Positions 18,391 to 26,381 of a stretch of DNA of 64,000 bases are shown here, in pieces. A model generated the notes under the pieces. It made no database searches. It saw only the letters and a list, made by a program, of their open reading frames with translations, and was not told where the DNA came from. Each line of letters begins with the position of its first letter. The stretch's first letter is position 1. The position numbers were made by a program, and so were the translations under genes. The stretch comes from an uncultured Lachnospiraceae bacterium (GTDB taxonomy: Bacteria; Bacillota; Clostridia; Lachnospirales; Lachnospiraceae), in NCBI GenBank assembly GCA_947176505.1, contig CAMWQW010000010.1, forward strand, positions 79,718 through 143,717, written 5' to 3'.

Positions 18391-18985
18391 CTGTTTCCTC
18401 CAATATTTTCCTGAGATTTTTAATACCCAGACGAAATCTTGATTTTACCGTTGACAGGTTACAGCCCAGCATAGCGGCAATTTCATGGAACTTGAGTTCT
18501 TCATAAATTCTCAGAATGACAATTTCCCGTTGCTTTACGGGAAGCTGTATCAGAGCCTGCTGTAAAAGCATACGGTCTTCCAGATTACCAAGATGCATAT
18601 CTTCCGCGCCGGGATACTCAGTATCTTCCACACAGCTTAAATCTTTGCTATGATGAAAATAGTCCCGGCACAGATTGCGGGCTATAATGAGCAGATAGCC
18701 TTTCAGATTCCGGTATTCATAAGAATCTACATATTTGATAAAACGAAGAAAGACCTCCTGAGTGATATCGTAGGAATCTGTCTCCTGTCCTGTAAGATAC
18801 AGACAGAAACGGTAGATTTCATCGTAATATTTGTCAGCAATCATGTTAAGCGCTTCACGGCTTCCGCTATGAACTTTCTTGATGAGTTCTTTGTCGGTCA
18901 CTTTGTCATTCCTGTACTTTCCGGGGCTTTCGTCTGATGTATATTGTAACAGATCACTGTTCTTGGGCTGTCGTGGGGTTCCCAT
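18377..18985 (-). CDS. ECF-family RNA polymerase sigma factor
   Basis: A 202-residue sigma-70 relative with only regions 2 and 4. Region 2 (about 30-105) has YYDEIYRFCLYLTG and the core-binding DSYDITQEVFLRFIKYVDSY; region 4 (about 140-190) has LPVKQREIVILRIYEELKFHEIAAMLGCNLSTVKSRFRLGIKNL. It heads an operon with the membrane protein, ATPase and ABC-2 permease, an arrangement typical of envelope-stress or antimicrobial-peptide responses. The annotated start has only a weak AGGAAC site, so the first 20 residues may not be translated. Confidence 0.9.
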   Translation of the reverse strand: MGTPRQPKNSDLLQYTSDESPGKYRNDKVTDKELIKKVHSGSREALNMIADKYYDEIYRFCLYLTGQETDSYDITQEVFLRFIKYVDSYEYRNLKGYLLIIARNLCRDYFHHSKDLSCVEDTEYPGAEDMHLGNLEDRMLLQQALIQLPVKQREIVILRIYEELKFHEIAAMLGCNLSTVKSRFRLGIKNLRKILEETDDEK

Positions 18986-19029
18986 ATCTGTTCCTGCGTT
19001 TTACATCGGACACTTAAATAACTGCTCTT

Positions 19030-19058
19030 ATTATACAAAAGATTAACTGACATGAAAA
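19030..19058 (-). promoter_or_regulatory. Possible promoter of sigma operon
   Basis: On the minus strand a perfect TATAAT (19030-19035) lies 45 nt before the sigma gene, with a weak TTTTCA at 19053-19058 and a 17-nt spacer. It is a sigma-A type site; I did not find a convincing ECF-type promoter. Confidence 0.45.
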
Positions 19059-19239
19059 AAATTTATAAATAATTTTTGATGTATATTAAACTTTATAAAA
19101 AGCAAATAGGTTATTTAGGTGTCGCAAGGCTGAAACGGCTGGAACTTGCAGTGTGAGAGAAATGGTTTCGTGGATGAAACAATAGGCGCAAGGTGTTGAT
19201 TCTTTGTCTATATGATGAAAGAAAAGAGGGAATGACAGG

Positions 19240-20349
19240 ATGATGAAATTGTACGGGATGGAATTATATAAACTGTGGCATCAGAAGGCGTTCGGGATAT
19301 GTGCGGTATGCATCGTGTTATTTACGGTGTTCTGGTTTTGGGCGGCGGAGATTGATATGGAAATCGCGACGGTTGACGGAAATCGCTATTATGGATATGA
19401 GGCAGTCAAGGTCAACAGGCAGATTACGGAAAAGTATCGGGGCGCGCTTACGAATGAGAAAGTCGCGGAGATGATAGAAGAGTACGGCTTTCCCTCTGAA
19501 GTGGTGTACGATTATCCGGGCTGGCGTGATGCCAATTATCTAAACGGATTTGTGACTGAATATCTGTCGGACGGTTACAAGCGTGATTGGAACAATTATA
19601 AGGTACCGACGAAAGCATATGCCATTGCAGATACAGAGCTTGGAGAAATAGAGCGTGCGATGGGCGGTGAGATTACATTTGCATATACAAACGGCTGGAA
19701 GGCTTTTCTGGATACCCTGCAGATGGGCATGGTGTTGGCGAACGTGCTGGTGCTTTTATCCGTATCTACTGTATTTGCGCAGGAAGGACAGACAAAGATG
19801 CTGCCGCTGCTGTTTACAACGCAGAATGGAAAAGAAAAGGATGCATGGGCGAAGATTGCGGCGGCGTTTACATTGACTATAATAGTCTATACAGTGATGG
19901 TACTGTTATGCTTAGTCATGAGTGTTTGTGTATTTGGGCTGGACGGTGCAGAATGTCCACTTGGTTTAGCGCTGTCGAAACAGATGCTGATCCGAATCAG
20001 TGCAAGCTACATGCCGGTGGTATCTTTTGCATTGATTGTGCTAGGAATGGATTTCCTTGCCATGCTGCTTTTATGTGCTATAACGATGTGCGTCTCAGCA
20101 CATTGCAAAAGTACTTTTGCAGCAGTGGCAATGGCGGCAATCTTATGGGGGACGCCGCTGCTTATACGGATGCTGTTTGGAGGCTTCTTATATTTCCTCA
20201 CGTCCTGTATGCCGTTGTTTCTGATTATGACCGATTCGGTCTATGAATCAATTTCATGGGGAAGAGAGTATGCTACGCTCTGGGTGATCATTATGATGAC
20301 GATTATTTGCGTGGAGGAAGGCTGGCAGGTGTATAGACGGCAGATATGA
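19240..20349 (+). CDS. Lone ABC-2 type permease, paralogue of the sigma-operon permease
   Basis: A 369-residue membrane protein: N-terminal helix (about 17-37), a long loop, then five to six helices. It shares with the permease at 15543 the start (LYxxELYKLxHxKxF), the NRYYGYEAV segment, RQITxKYRG, YGFP and the stretch LLFTTQNGKEKDAWAKIAAAFTLTI (positions about 187-211). It has an AGAGGG site 9 nt before ATG 19240. No ATPase or other subunit is beside it, and it diverges from the sigma operon across a 254-nt gap. It may borrow the ATPase at 16742. Confidence 0.85.
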   Translation: MMKLYGMELYKLWHQKAFGICAVCIVLFTVFWFWAAEIDMEIATVDGNRYYGYEAVKVNRQITEKYRGALTNEKVAEMIEEYGFPSEVVYDYPGWRDANYLNGFVTEYLSDGYKRDWNNYKVPTKAYAIADTELGEIERAMGGEITFAYTNGWKAFLDTLQMGMVLANVLVLLSVSTVFAQEGQTKMLPLLFTTQNGKEKDAWAKIAAAFTLTIIVYTVMVLLCLVMSVCVFGLDGAECPLGLALSKQMLIRISASYMPVVSFALIVLGMDFLAMLLLCAITMCVSAHCKSTFAAVAMAAILWGTPLLIRMLFGGFLYFLTSCMPLFLIMTDSVYESISWGREYATLWVIIMMTIICVEEGWQVYRRQI

Positions 20350-20392
20350 CAGCGGCATTTCAAGTGCTTGATAAAATACCGGATAAGAGCCG

Positions 20393-20426
20393 GGGCATGA
20401 GCGGGATTATATGCACATGCCCTCAG
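20393..20426. repeat. Hairpin between convergent genes
   Basis: GGGCATG and CATGCCC form a 7-bp stem with flanking GC-rich complementarity (CCGG on each side) in the gap between the lone permease and the convergent GH42 gene. It lacks a T-run, so termination is uncertain. Confidence 0.3.
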
Positions 20427-20496
20427 CCGGGGATAGTGAGAGAAAATGTATTGCAGATACCGGTTTAGTGTATTTGATTCCGCGCTCTCTCAGGTC

Positions 20497-22506
20497 TTAT
20501 TCTTCTTCGAGAATAAGGAAGTCCCATCCGTCTATCGTTAAGACATCGCCTTCTTTGACTGTCTTATTCTGTATAATCAGGTTGGCATTTTTGCCATGCC
20601 ATGTGATGGTGGCAGGTTCGTCTGCATAGTTGAAATAATAGGTGACGCTCTTATGATAGTCATTGGTGCCACGTTTGATGACAATAGGATATTGCTCAGA
20701 AGAAAGGATGATACCAGCCTTTTTAACTATATAAGTCAATAAATCTTTCAAGATTGCCGCGTCAAAGTAACATCCGAGGTAGACGGCGCATCCTTTGCCG
20801 AAACAGTTTTCGGTGACGGCGGAGTAACTTCCCCATTGCGGATGGTGGTAGTGTGCCAGTGTCTTGGCAGTTCCGGGAATGAGCAGTTCCATCCAGTAGC
20901 GGACGCTGTTGACCGTATCCGTACTATCTCGGAAAATGCAGTCTTTTAAGCCTACATTGACTGCATCGGTAAACTGGTCGTATGTCATTCCGAACACGTC
21001 TGTCAGTCCGTGAGGCTGGTCGTCGCTATAGATTTTTAATATTGGGTCAGAAAAAGCCGTCTTAAAAGTAGAAATCAGGTGTCCGCCGCTGGAAACGTAG
21101 CTCCGAAGGGCATCGACAAGCGTGTCGGAAATACTGTAGAGAGCCGGGGTTACTAAGACCTTATATTGACTAAATAAGTCAGTATCTTCTGTGGACAAAA
21201 TATCACACTCAATATTCAATTCATAGAAAGCATCGTAGAGCCATCTGACAATATCGTTATATTGCAGATTGGTGTGAATGCCAAACCATTTTAATCCGGT
21301 CAATGATTCGTTGGACAGCACAAATGCAATGTCCGCTTTTTTGCGAAGGTTCTTCAAATGGCTGCCGTATTTAGCGAAATCGGCTCCGATAGTACATGCC
21401 TCTTTGTAGGTGGCGTTCTCCCTCAGATTATGGCTTAAGATTCCTTTCCAGTAAGATTCGATGGCGTTGTGTATGGAATGCCAGTGCCAGTACATGACAG
21501 AGTTGGAACCGGAGGCGAGATGGCTGAAAGCTTGAAGACGGAGTTGACCGGGATAATGCAGCCAGCCGTGGTTGCCCTGTGCCTCAGTCTCCAGAATCAG
21601 GTAGTTATCTTTTTTAACGGAACGTGCGATGGCGCCGCCAAAAGAAATCTCTTTGCCGGTAAGGTCTTGTGCGGAAGGGTGGTAGATGTCAAAACCGGCG
21701 GCGGTCAGCGGTTTTGCGGCATCCCATTGGTTGACTTCCGGCTGCAGCCCGAATGAGAAACCACGCCAGTCATAATCAAAGTTTTGCGTGATAAATTGAT
21801 CGGGGCGGGCATATTCTGCCACGATAGCGCATTGCCATGCGAGAAAGTCCGTTACGAGTTTTCTCTGGAATTTTTGATATTCCGCACCGAGGGAGCCGTT
21901 GATTGTGCCGCGCACATCCGGGAAATCTTCCCATGCATTTATGCGGTTACTCCAATAGTCCAGACCGAAAGCGTGATTGAATGCGTCAAGGTCGTCGTTG
22001 TATTTCTTTTTTAGATAAGCAACGAATTTCTTTTGCGCATATTCGCTGCATGTATCGTAAGATTTCGTCTCATTATCAAGTTGAAAACCGATGACATGTT
22101 CATAACAGGAGACTTCTTCCATCAGGCGTCGTATAATGATTTCCGCATGCTTCAAATAAATAGGATGGGAGATATCCATGTTCTGTCTGTGCCCGTAGCG
22201 TCCCGGACCGTCGTGTGTCTCGGCGATGATGTCAGGGCATTTTGCGGCAAGCCATGTGGGAATGGCATAAGTGGGAGTGCCAACGATGACTGAGATATCA
22301 TGCGTGGCGGATGCACGCAGCATTCTGTGCAGATGTGTGAAGTCGAAAACGCCTTCCTGCGGTTCCCAAGTACTCCACGTGGATTCCGCGATACGAATGA
22401 CGTTGATATTTGCCTTTTTCATCATTTCCATATCGGTTTCAATTCTGTCATAGGGAAGGTATTCGTCATAATATGCCGCGCCGAATAAGAGTCTGTCTGT
22501 TTTCAT
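20497..22506 (-). CDS. Intracellular beta-galactosidase (GH42)
   Basis: A 669-residue enzyme without signal peptide that removes beta-galactosyl residues, here probably from galacto-oligosaccharides made by the GH53 enzymes. The TIM barrel (about 1-380) starts with LLFGAAYYDEYLP and has the GH42 acid/base Glu146 in QLDNET; the nucleophile lies in the LETEAQGNHGW segment at about 306-308. The trimerisation domain (about 385-590) and a small beta domain follow, the usual GH42 order and length. It diverges from the lacI gene, and the shared intergenic region carries LacI-type sites. The ATG follows AAAGGA. Confidence 0.94.
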   Translation of the reverse strand: MKTDRLLFGAAYYDEYLPYDRIETDMEMMKKANINVIRIAESTWSTWEPQEGVFDFTHLHRMLRASATHDISVIVGTPTYAIPTWLAAKCPDIIAETHDGPGRYGHRQNMDISHPIYLKHAEIIIRRLMEEVSCYEHVIGFQLDNETKSYDTCSEYAQKKFVAYLKKKYNDDLDAFNHAFGLDYWSNRINAWEDFPDVRGTINGSLGAEYQKFQRKLVTDFLAWQCAIVAEYARPDQFITQNFDYDWRGFSFGLQPEVNQWDAAKPLTAAGFDIYHPSAQDLTGKEISFGGAIARSVKKDNYLILETEAQGNHGWLHYPGQLRLQAFSHLASGSNSVMYWHWHSIHNAIESYWKGILSHNLRENATYKEACTIGADFAKYGSHLKNLRKKADIAFVLSNESLTGLKWFGIHTNLQYNDIVRWLYDAFYELNIECDILSTEDTDLFSQYKVLVTPALYSISDTLVDALRSYVSSGGHLISTFKTAFSDPILKIYSDDQPHGLTDVFGMTYDQFTDAVNVGLKDCIFRDSTDTVNSVRYWMELLIPGTAKTLAHYHHPQWGSYSAVTENCFGKGCAVYLGCYFDAAILKDLLTYIVKKAGIILSSEQYPIVIKRGTNDYHKSVTYYFNYADEPATITWHGKNANLIIQNKTVKEGDVLTIDGWDFLILEEE

Positions 22507-22587
22507 AAGAATGCTGTCCTTTCTCTGATGTTTGGCAGAGTTCTGGTGTTATATTCTGCCTGCCGAAATCTGTGAGGTAAAAATAAC

Positions 22588-22595
22588 TTGCGCAA
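22588..22595. promoter_or_regulatory. Secondary palindrome in GH42/lacI region
   Basis: TTGCGCAA is a perfect palindrome and repeats the TTGCGCA core of the main operator 30 nt away. It could be a second, auxiliary repressor site downstream of the GH42 promoter. Confidence 0.35.
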
Positions 22596-22619
22596 CTGTC
22601 GTCCATCTGGTAATCTTGT

Positions 22620-22639
22620 AATGAACAACCGATTGCGCA
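22620..22639. promoter_or_regulatory. Putative LacI operator, copy 1 (GH42/lacI)
   Basis: The 20-mer AATGAACAACCGATTGCGCA occurs here and, identically, at 29518-29537. Its core CAACCGATTG is a near-palindrome with a central CpG, the form bound by LacI-family proteins. Here it lies just upstream of the lacI -35 box and just downstream of the divergent GH42 promoter, so one bound repressor could act on both. Confidence 0.65.
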
Positions 22640-22644
22640 GAGTG

Positions 22645-22673
22645 TTGTATGCATTGTAACATAGTTTTATAAT
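22645..22673 (+). promoter_or_regulatory. Promoter of lacI-type regulator
   Basis: TTGTAT (22645-22650) and TATAAT (22668-22673) are spaced by 17 nt, about 64 nt before the regulator start at 22737. Confidence 0.6.
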
Positions 22674-22681
22674 GCCGTAAA
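22653..22681 (-). promoter_or_regulatory. Promoter of GH42 beta-galactosidase
   Basis: On the minus strand TTTACG and TACAAT (-10 at 22653-22658) are separated by 17 nt. It overlaps the lacI promoter back-to-back, and the operator at 22620-22639 lies directly downstream, where a repressor would block it. The leader would be about 140 nt. Confidence 0.5.
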
Positions 22682-22736
22682 GAGAGAAGAGATATACGTA
22701 TTTGACAGTTCAGTCAGATTGGCAGACGAGGAATTT

Positions 22737-23762
22737 ATGGACGATAAGAATTTGACGATAGGAGATATTGCGGAGGAACTTGGCGTTTCTAAGACGACCG
22801 TGTCGAGAGCGATATCCGGTAAAGGAAGAATCGGCGAACAGACGCGTAGAAGAGTACTGGAATATATAGAGGAGCATAATTACAGCCCGAATGTGGTTGC
22901 GAAAGGACTTGCTCAGAATAAGACTTTTAATCTGGGAATGGTGCTGCCGGGGGATTATAATATCGTGGAGCTGCCATTTTTCCAGAATTGTATGTTGGGA
23001 ATCAGTAGAACGGCATCTGCGCATGGATATGATGTACTGATTTCAATGGTGACGGCGGAAGATATCACGCAGCTTAAGAGAGCGGTGACAAATCGCAAGA
23101 TCGACGGTGCGATATTGACGAGAACATTGACGGATGATGCACCGATGAAGTATCTGAAGGAGAGCGGTGTGCCATTTGTGGCAATCGGAAGTACCGATGA
23201 TGAAGAGGTTGTACAGATTGACAACGACCATAGAAGTGCATGCAGAGAATTGACGGATAATTTGCTGGAACGCGGCATCACGAAGATTGCGCTGATTGGC
23301 GGCGACGAGAGTTATATTGTTACACGAAGCAGACTGAACGGATTCGAGAATGCTTTCAATAATAGAGAAGAATGGAACGGAGATAGGCGGATTTTTCTGA
23401 ATGTCAACGATAGTGATGAAGTGGACCGTCTCGTAGACGGACTTTTAGCCGAAAAAGTGGAGTGCATTGTGTGCATGGATGATTTTCTGTGCGGGTGTGT
23501 GCTGAATGCGCTGCAACAGAGACAGATAGCGGTACCGGAGCAGATACAGGTAGTGTCTTTCTATGACAGTACAATGCTTGAATACCGTATACCGCCGATC
23601 ACATCGATACGTTTTGATGTGGAGGAATTAGGGCGTACGGCATGCGAGCTGCTGCTCAAGATGCTTGGTGAGGAGGAAGTGGAGAGGCGGACATTGCTTG
23701 GATATGAAGTATGTATGAGGGAGTCTACGAGACATCTTGACAAGAACGGGTCCGGACGCTAG
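22737..23762 (+). CDS. LacI-family regulator of galactan genes
   Basis: A 341-residue repressor: N-terminal LacI helix-turn-helix (LTIGDIAEELGVSKTTVSRAISGKGRIG, about 5-32), hinge, and a periplasmic-binding-protein-like sensor domain. I chose ATG 22737, 5 nt after GAGG, over TTG 22719. It diverges from the GH42 gene, so it most likely senses galactose, galactobiose or a related sugar. An identical operator at 29518 suggests it also controls the unassigned gene at 29705 and the GH53 downstream. Confidence 0.92.
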   Translation: MDDKNLTIGDIAEELGVSKTTVSRAISGKGRIGEQTRRRVLEYIEEHNYSPNVVAKGLAQNKTFNLGMVLPGDYNIVELPFFQNCMLGISRTASAHGYDVLISMVTAEDITQLKRAVTNRKIDGAILTRTLTDDAPMKYLKESGVPFVAIGSTDDEEVVQIDNDHRSACRELTDNLLERGITKIALIGGDESYIVTRSRLNGFENAFNNREEWNGDRRIFLNVNDSDEVDRLVDGLLAEKVECIVCMDDFLCGCVLNALQQRQIAVPEQIQVVSFYDSTMLEYRIPPITSIRFDVEELGRTACELLLKMLGEEEVERRTLLGYEVCMRESTRHLDKNGSGR

Positions 23763-23787
23763 AATATAACGTGTGTGTAATTGGGAA

Positions 23788-23850
23788 ATGATACGTTAGT
23801 GACCGACCAGAGTCGGTTGTGAGGATGTCAAGCGTCCGTCAGAGTATCAT
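23788..23850 (+). ncRNA. Structured leader, three-way junction, candidate riboswitch
   Basis: Three helices nest before the ECF S-component gene: closing stem ATGATAC/GTATCAT (23788-23794 with 23844-23850), ACCGAC/GTCGGT (23802-23807 with 23812-23817) and GGATG/CGTCC (23823-23827 with 23833-23837, one GU). A terminator-like element follows at 23885-23934. This is the layout of a riboswitch. I cannot match it to TPP, FMN, THF, preQ1, cobalamin or purine classes by their conserved sequence. Confidence 0.4.
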
Positions 23851-23884
23851 GAGTGAGAGATTCGGATATATGTATAAGTTTACT

Positions 23885-23934
23885 AGGAAGGTAATCAGAT
23901 GCGGATGAACCGCGTTGCTTGCGTTCCTTTTTTT
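23885..23934 (+). terminator. Terminator-like hairpin in ECF leader
   Basis: AGGAA (23885) can pair with TTCCT (23924), enclosing the strong GCGG/CCGC hairpin (23901-23913), and seven T residues follow (23928-23934). It either ends the lacI transcript or acts as an attenuator for the transporter gene. Confidence 0.45.
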
Positions 23935-23988
23935 GTGCATTAGGAAGCTGCAAAAAAAATAAACGGATTTTGATTGGAGGAAATGAAA

Positions 23989-24549
23989 ATGAAACAGACA
24001 CGAAAACTTGTTTTATCGGCACTTTTTATGGCGTTAGGGATTGTACTGCCGTTTCTTACGGGGCAGATTCAACAGATTGGCAATATGCTTCTGCCAATGC
24101 ATATTCCGGTGCTGCTGTGTGGATTCATCTGTGGCTGGCAGTATGGTTTAGCGGTTGGGTTGGCGACTCCGCTGCTTCGGAGCGCTATGTTTGGTATGCC
24201 GCCGATTATGCCTACAGCAACGGCAATGGCGGTGGAGCTGGCAGTGTATGGTTTGATGACAGGTATCCTATATGCAAAACTGCCGAAGAGGATTCCTTAT
24301 ATCTATGTGAGCCTGTTAAGCGCAATGATTGCGGGACGAGTGGCATGGGGAATTGTGAGCATTGCGCTGTACGGCATTGCGGGAAGCAGCTTCTCAATGC
24401 AGATTTTCTTGGGTGGCGCACTCTTAAATGCCATACCGGGAATTATCTTGCAGATTGTATTGATTCCTGTTATTATCATTACATTGAAAAAGGCGGGCGT
24501 AATGAATGAGTATGAAATGATACCGGCGCCGGCAGAGAGAAGGAGTTGA
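23989..24549 (+). CDS. ECF transporter S component (substrate-binding membrane subunit)
   Basis: A 186-residue hydrophobic protein with about six helices, the size and fold of S components, which capture a vitamin or similar micronutrient for an energy-coupling-factor importer. The N-terminal region has LVLSALFMALGIVLP, then the conserved MLLPMHIPVLLCGFICG, like the ThiW/HmpT-type group. I chose ATG 23989, 8 nt after GGAGG. The EcfA/A'/T energising module is not in the window and is presumably shared. It is followed after 11 nt by a P-loop kinase gene that may trap the imported compound by phosphorylation. Confidence 0.85.
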   Translation: MKQTRKLVLSALFMALGIVLPFLTGQIQQIGNMLLPMHIPVLLCGFICGWQYGLAVGLATPLLRSAMFGMPPIMPTATAMAVELAVYGLMTGILYAKLPKRIPYIYVSLLSAMIAGRVAWGIVSIALYGIAGSSFSMQIFLGGALLNAIPGIILQIVLIPVIIITLKKAGVMNEYEMIPAPAERRS

Positions 24550-24560
24550 AATAGCAGCAT

Positions 24561-25142
24561 ATGATTGAGTGTTTTTCCGCGGTCTGTACCGCAATTGAAA
24601 GTGCGCTGGAGCAGGCGCATCAAGCCGGAGAGGCAGAACAGGTCAACGTGGCAATTGACGGTATGTGCGGCAGCGGGAAGTCCACACTCGGCGAAGCGTT
24701 AGCCGAGAAATACGGCGGCAATCTTTTCCATACGGATGATTTTTTCTTACGACCAGAACAGCGAACACCGGAGCGGTATGCGCAGCCCGGCGGCAATGTG
24801 GATTATGAGAGATTTCAGGCGGAAGTATTAGAGCATTTGGCGGACAAAAATGGATTTTCCTATAGGCGTTTTGATTGTCATGCGATGGAATTGGGAGAAA
24901 TTCATAAAGTATCATGGAATAAAGTAAATATTATAGAAGGAGCGTACAGTAGTCATCCCTATTTCGGCGATTTTTGCAGGTTATGTTTCTTTTTGGAAGT
25001 GTCTCCGGAGGAGCAGAAGAAGAGAATACTGGCACGCAACGGCGAAGAGATGTGGAAGAGATTTGAACAGGACTGGATTCCTATGGAAAACCACTATTTT
25101 GAGTTTTACGGAATCCGGGAAAAATGTATTGTGATTCCGTAA
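24561..25142 (+). CDS. Uridine-kinase-like P-loop kinase
   Basis: A 193-residue soluble protein with Walker A GMCGSGKST near 34-42, an acidic HTDDFF motif near 57-62 typical of uridine kinase and related nucleoside or vitamin kinases, an IIEGAYSSHPYF segment and a lid-like KKRILARNG stretch with Arg residues. It directly follows the ECF S component and is probably co-transcribed. Known family members phosphorylate uridine, nicotinamide riboside or pantothenate; the actual substrate is not evident. The ribosome site GGAG is 15 nt upstream, which is long. Confidence 0.75.
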   Translation: MIECFSAVCTAIESALEQAHQAGEAEQVNVAIDGMCGSGKSTLGEALAEKYGGNLFHTDDFFLRPEQRTPERYAQPGGNVDYERFQAEVLEHLADKNGFSYRRFDCHAMELGEIHKVSWNKVNIIEGAYSSHPYFGDFCRLCFFLEVSPEEQKKRILARNGEEMWKRFEQDWIPMENHYFEFYGIREKCIVIP

Positions 25143-25296
25143 CAGTGATGCGCCGTAAATATTCTGGTATAAATATCGCATAGCTTCTGTTGACACCACA
25201 CGGAAAGGGCGATAGAATGAATTAAACATAGACGTTATATTCAGGCAGATGCGTAGAAATCATTTTAAATATATAAGAAATGACGAGGTGATTTAT

Positions 25297-25698
25297 ATGA
25301 AAAAGATGCCGGTATTGGGAATAGCGGGAGTTTTGCTGGCAGCATCCTTTGTTATGCCTGTGTCCGCGCATGGACACCATCATAATCAGACGGATACGGC
25401 AGCGGATGCTGTATGCGAAGTATGTGCAGTAGAGGGCTGTGAGGAAACCGGTCTGCATACGCATGATGATGAAACATACTGCGGATATGACCATAAGAGC
25501 GGATATTGTGACGGTTCCTGCGGGGCAGTAGAAGTATGTACGGTGGAAGGATGCGATGAGACGGGACATCATGCTCATGACAAGACGACATATTGCGGAT
25601 ATGCGCATGAATGCGGATACTGTGACGGTTCCTGTGTACGGACGACGGACTCAAACAATGTCAGACATTGCGGACGTCGCAGGCACCACGGAAGATAA
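25297..25698 (+). CDS. Secreted Cys/His-rich repeat protein
   Basis: A 133-residue protein with a clear signal peptide (residues 1-24, ending VSAHG). The mature part starts HGHHHN and has two repeats of about 44 residues, each with the pattern CxVEGCxETGxHxHDxxTYCGYxHxxGYCDGSC. The tail is again His/Arg-rich. The dense, regular Cys and His strongly suggest metal binding (zinc, copper or nickel) or disulfide-rich structure outside the cell. ATG 25297 follows GACGAGGTG and starts the signal; an upstream ATG at 25249 is ignored. I know of no named family. Confidence 0.7.
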   Translation: MKKMPVLGIAGVLLAASFVMPVSAHGHHHNQTDTAADAVCEVCAVEGCEETGLHTHDDETYCGYDHKSGYCDGSCGAVEVCTVEGCDETGHHAHDKTTYCGYAHECGYCDGSCVRTTDSNNVRHCGRRRHHGR

Positions 25699-25722
25699 TG
25701 GAAGGGATTATTTCCCTTCCAT
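25698..25722. terminator. Bidirectional terminator between convergent genes
   Basis: ATGGAAGGGA (25698-25707) and TCCCTTCCAT (25713-25722) form a perfect 10-bp stem with a 5-nt loop. It serves the Cys/His-repeat gene and the convergent small gene; the right arm is inside the last codons of the latter. Confidence 0.6.
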
Positions 25723-25947
25723 CATATAGTCCATAAGAAGCATTACATCTTCGGGTTCAGAAGCGATTAATTCCATTTCATTAATCATAGAATTGTCTGT
25801 GAAGAGCTGAGTAATGGCAATGTATTTTGTCAGTTCTGATTTCAGATTTAAGCGGTCGCCCTGTTTGGAAACCAGTTCAACTTCTCCCTTACATTGTTTT
25901 ACTACATCAAGGAATTTCTGCGGGTTATCAATGTTATAAATTTTCAT
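25708..25947 (-). CDS. Small conserved-looking cytoplasmic protein, function unknown
   Basis: A 79-residue protein starting MKIYNIDNPQKFLDVVKQCKG, with a near-perfect AAGGAGGAG ribosome site on the minus strand, which fixes this start within a longer open frame. It is acidic toward its end (ELIASEPEDVMLLMDYMMEG) and predicted to be mixed alpha/beta with no membrane segment. The KGEVELVSKQGDRLNLKSELTKYIA stretch (about 19-43) gives a compact alternating pattern. I cannot name a family. Similar small proteins are common in Lachnospiraceae genomes by my recollection, unverified. Confidence 0.65.
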   Translation of the reverse strand: MKIYNIDNPQKFLDVVKQCKGEVELVSKQGDRLNLKSELTKYIAITQLFTDNSMINEMELIASEPEDVMLLMDYMMEGK

Positions 25948-26381
25948 GTTTCTCCTCCTTGCCGTGTCAGTGGCAGTTTTCTTTTTACAATTTATTCTAC
26001 TTACGGGCATATTCTAACAATTATGCACGCTCTCTACAATACTCACCATGCATAATCTTTGAGCTTTTCCATGCAAGAAAAGTGTACAGAATAGATAGAA
26101 AAACGATAATTTATGATAGGGTCTTTCTTTTTAATTCCTATTTGAATATTCTGTTTAAATTTATTAAAAAACGCTTGACGGCATACTCAAAAATGTTTAT
26201 ACTTGTTTTATCAAAGAAATTCTAACAGAGGTACATTTCGTACATTCAAGACAGTTTCTGTCAGGTTTTCTCTTTGACACAATGAAATAGAAAATGGCAG
26301 AGAATGGCGGAATGCACTTAAGCAGGTAGAGAGCTTTCGGCAGTTTATCCCCGGTCTGTCACAGCATGGAAAGGACAAAGT
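25948..26381. other. 434-nt intergenic region, AT-rich
   Basis: No gene is visible. It lies between the divergent small gene and the nuclease-like gene. The one clear signal is the plus-strand promoter at 26175-26203; the rest is AT-rich sequence with no long repeat. Confidence 0.6.
26175..26203 (+). promoter_or_regulatory. Promoter upstream of nuclease-like gene
   Basis: TTGACG (26175-26180) and TATACT (26198-26203) with a 17-nt spacer make a good sigma-A promoter, about 180 nt before the gene at 26382. Confidence 0.6.

Noticed and set aside
23788-23850. Assignment of the ECF leader as a THF riboswitch
   Set aside because: A few short words are similar, but the helix order and the conserved core do not match.
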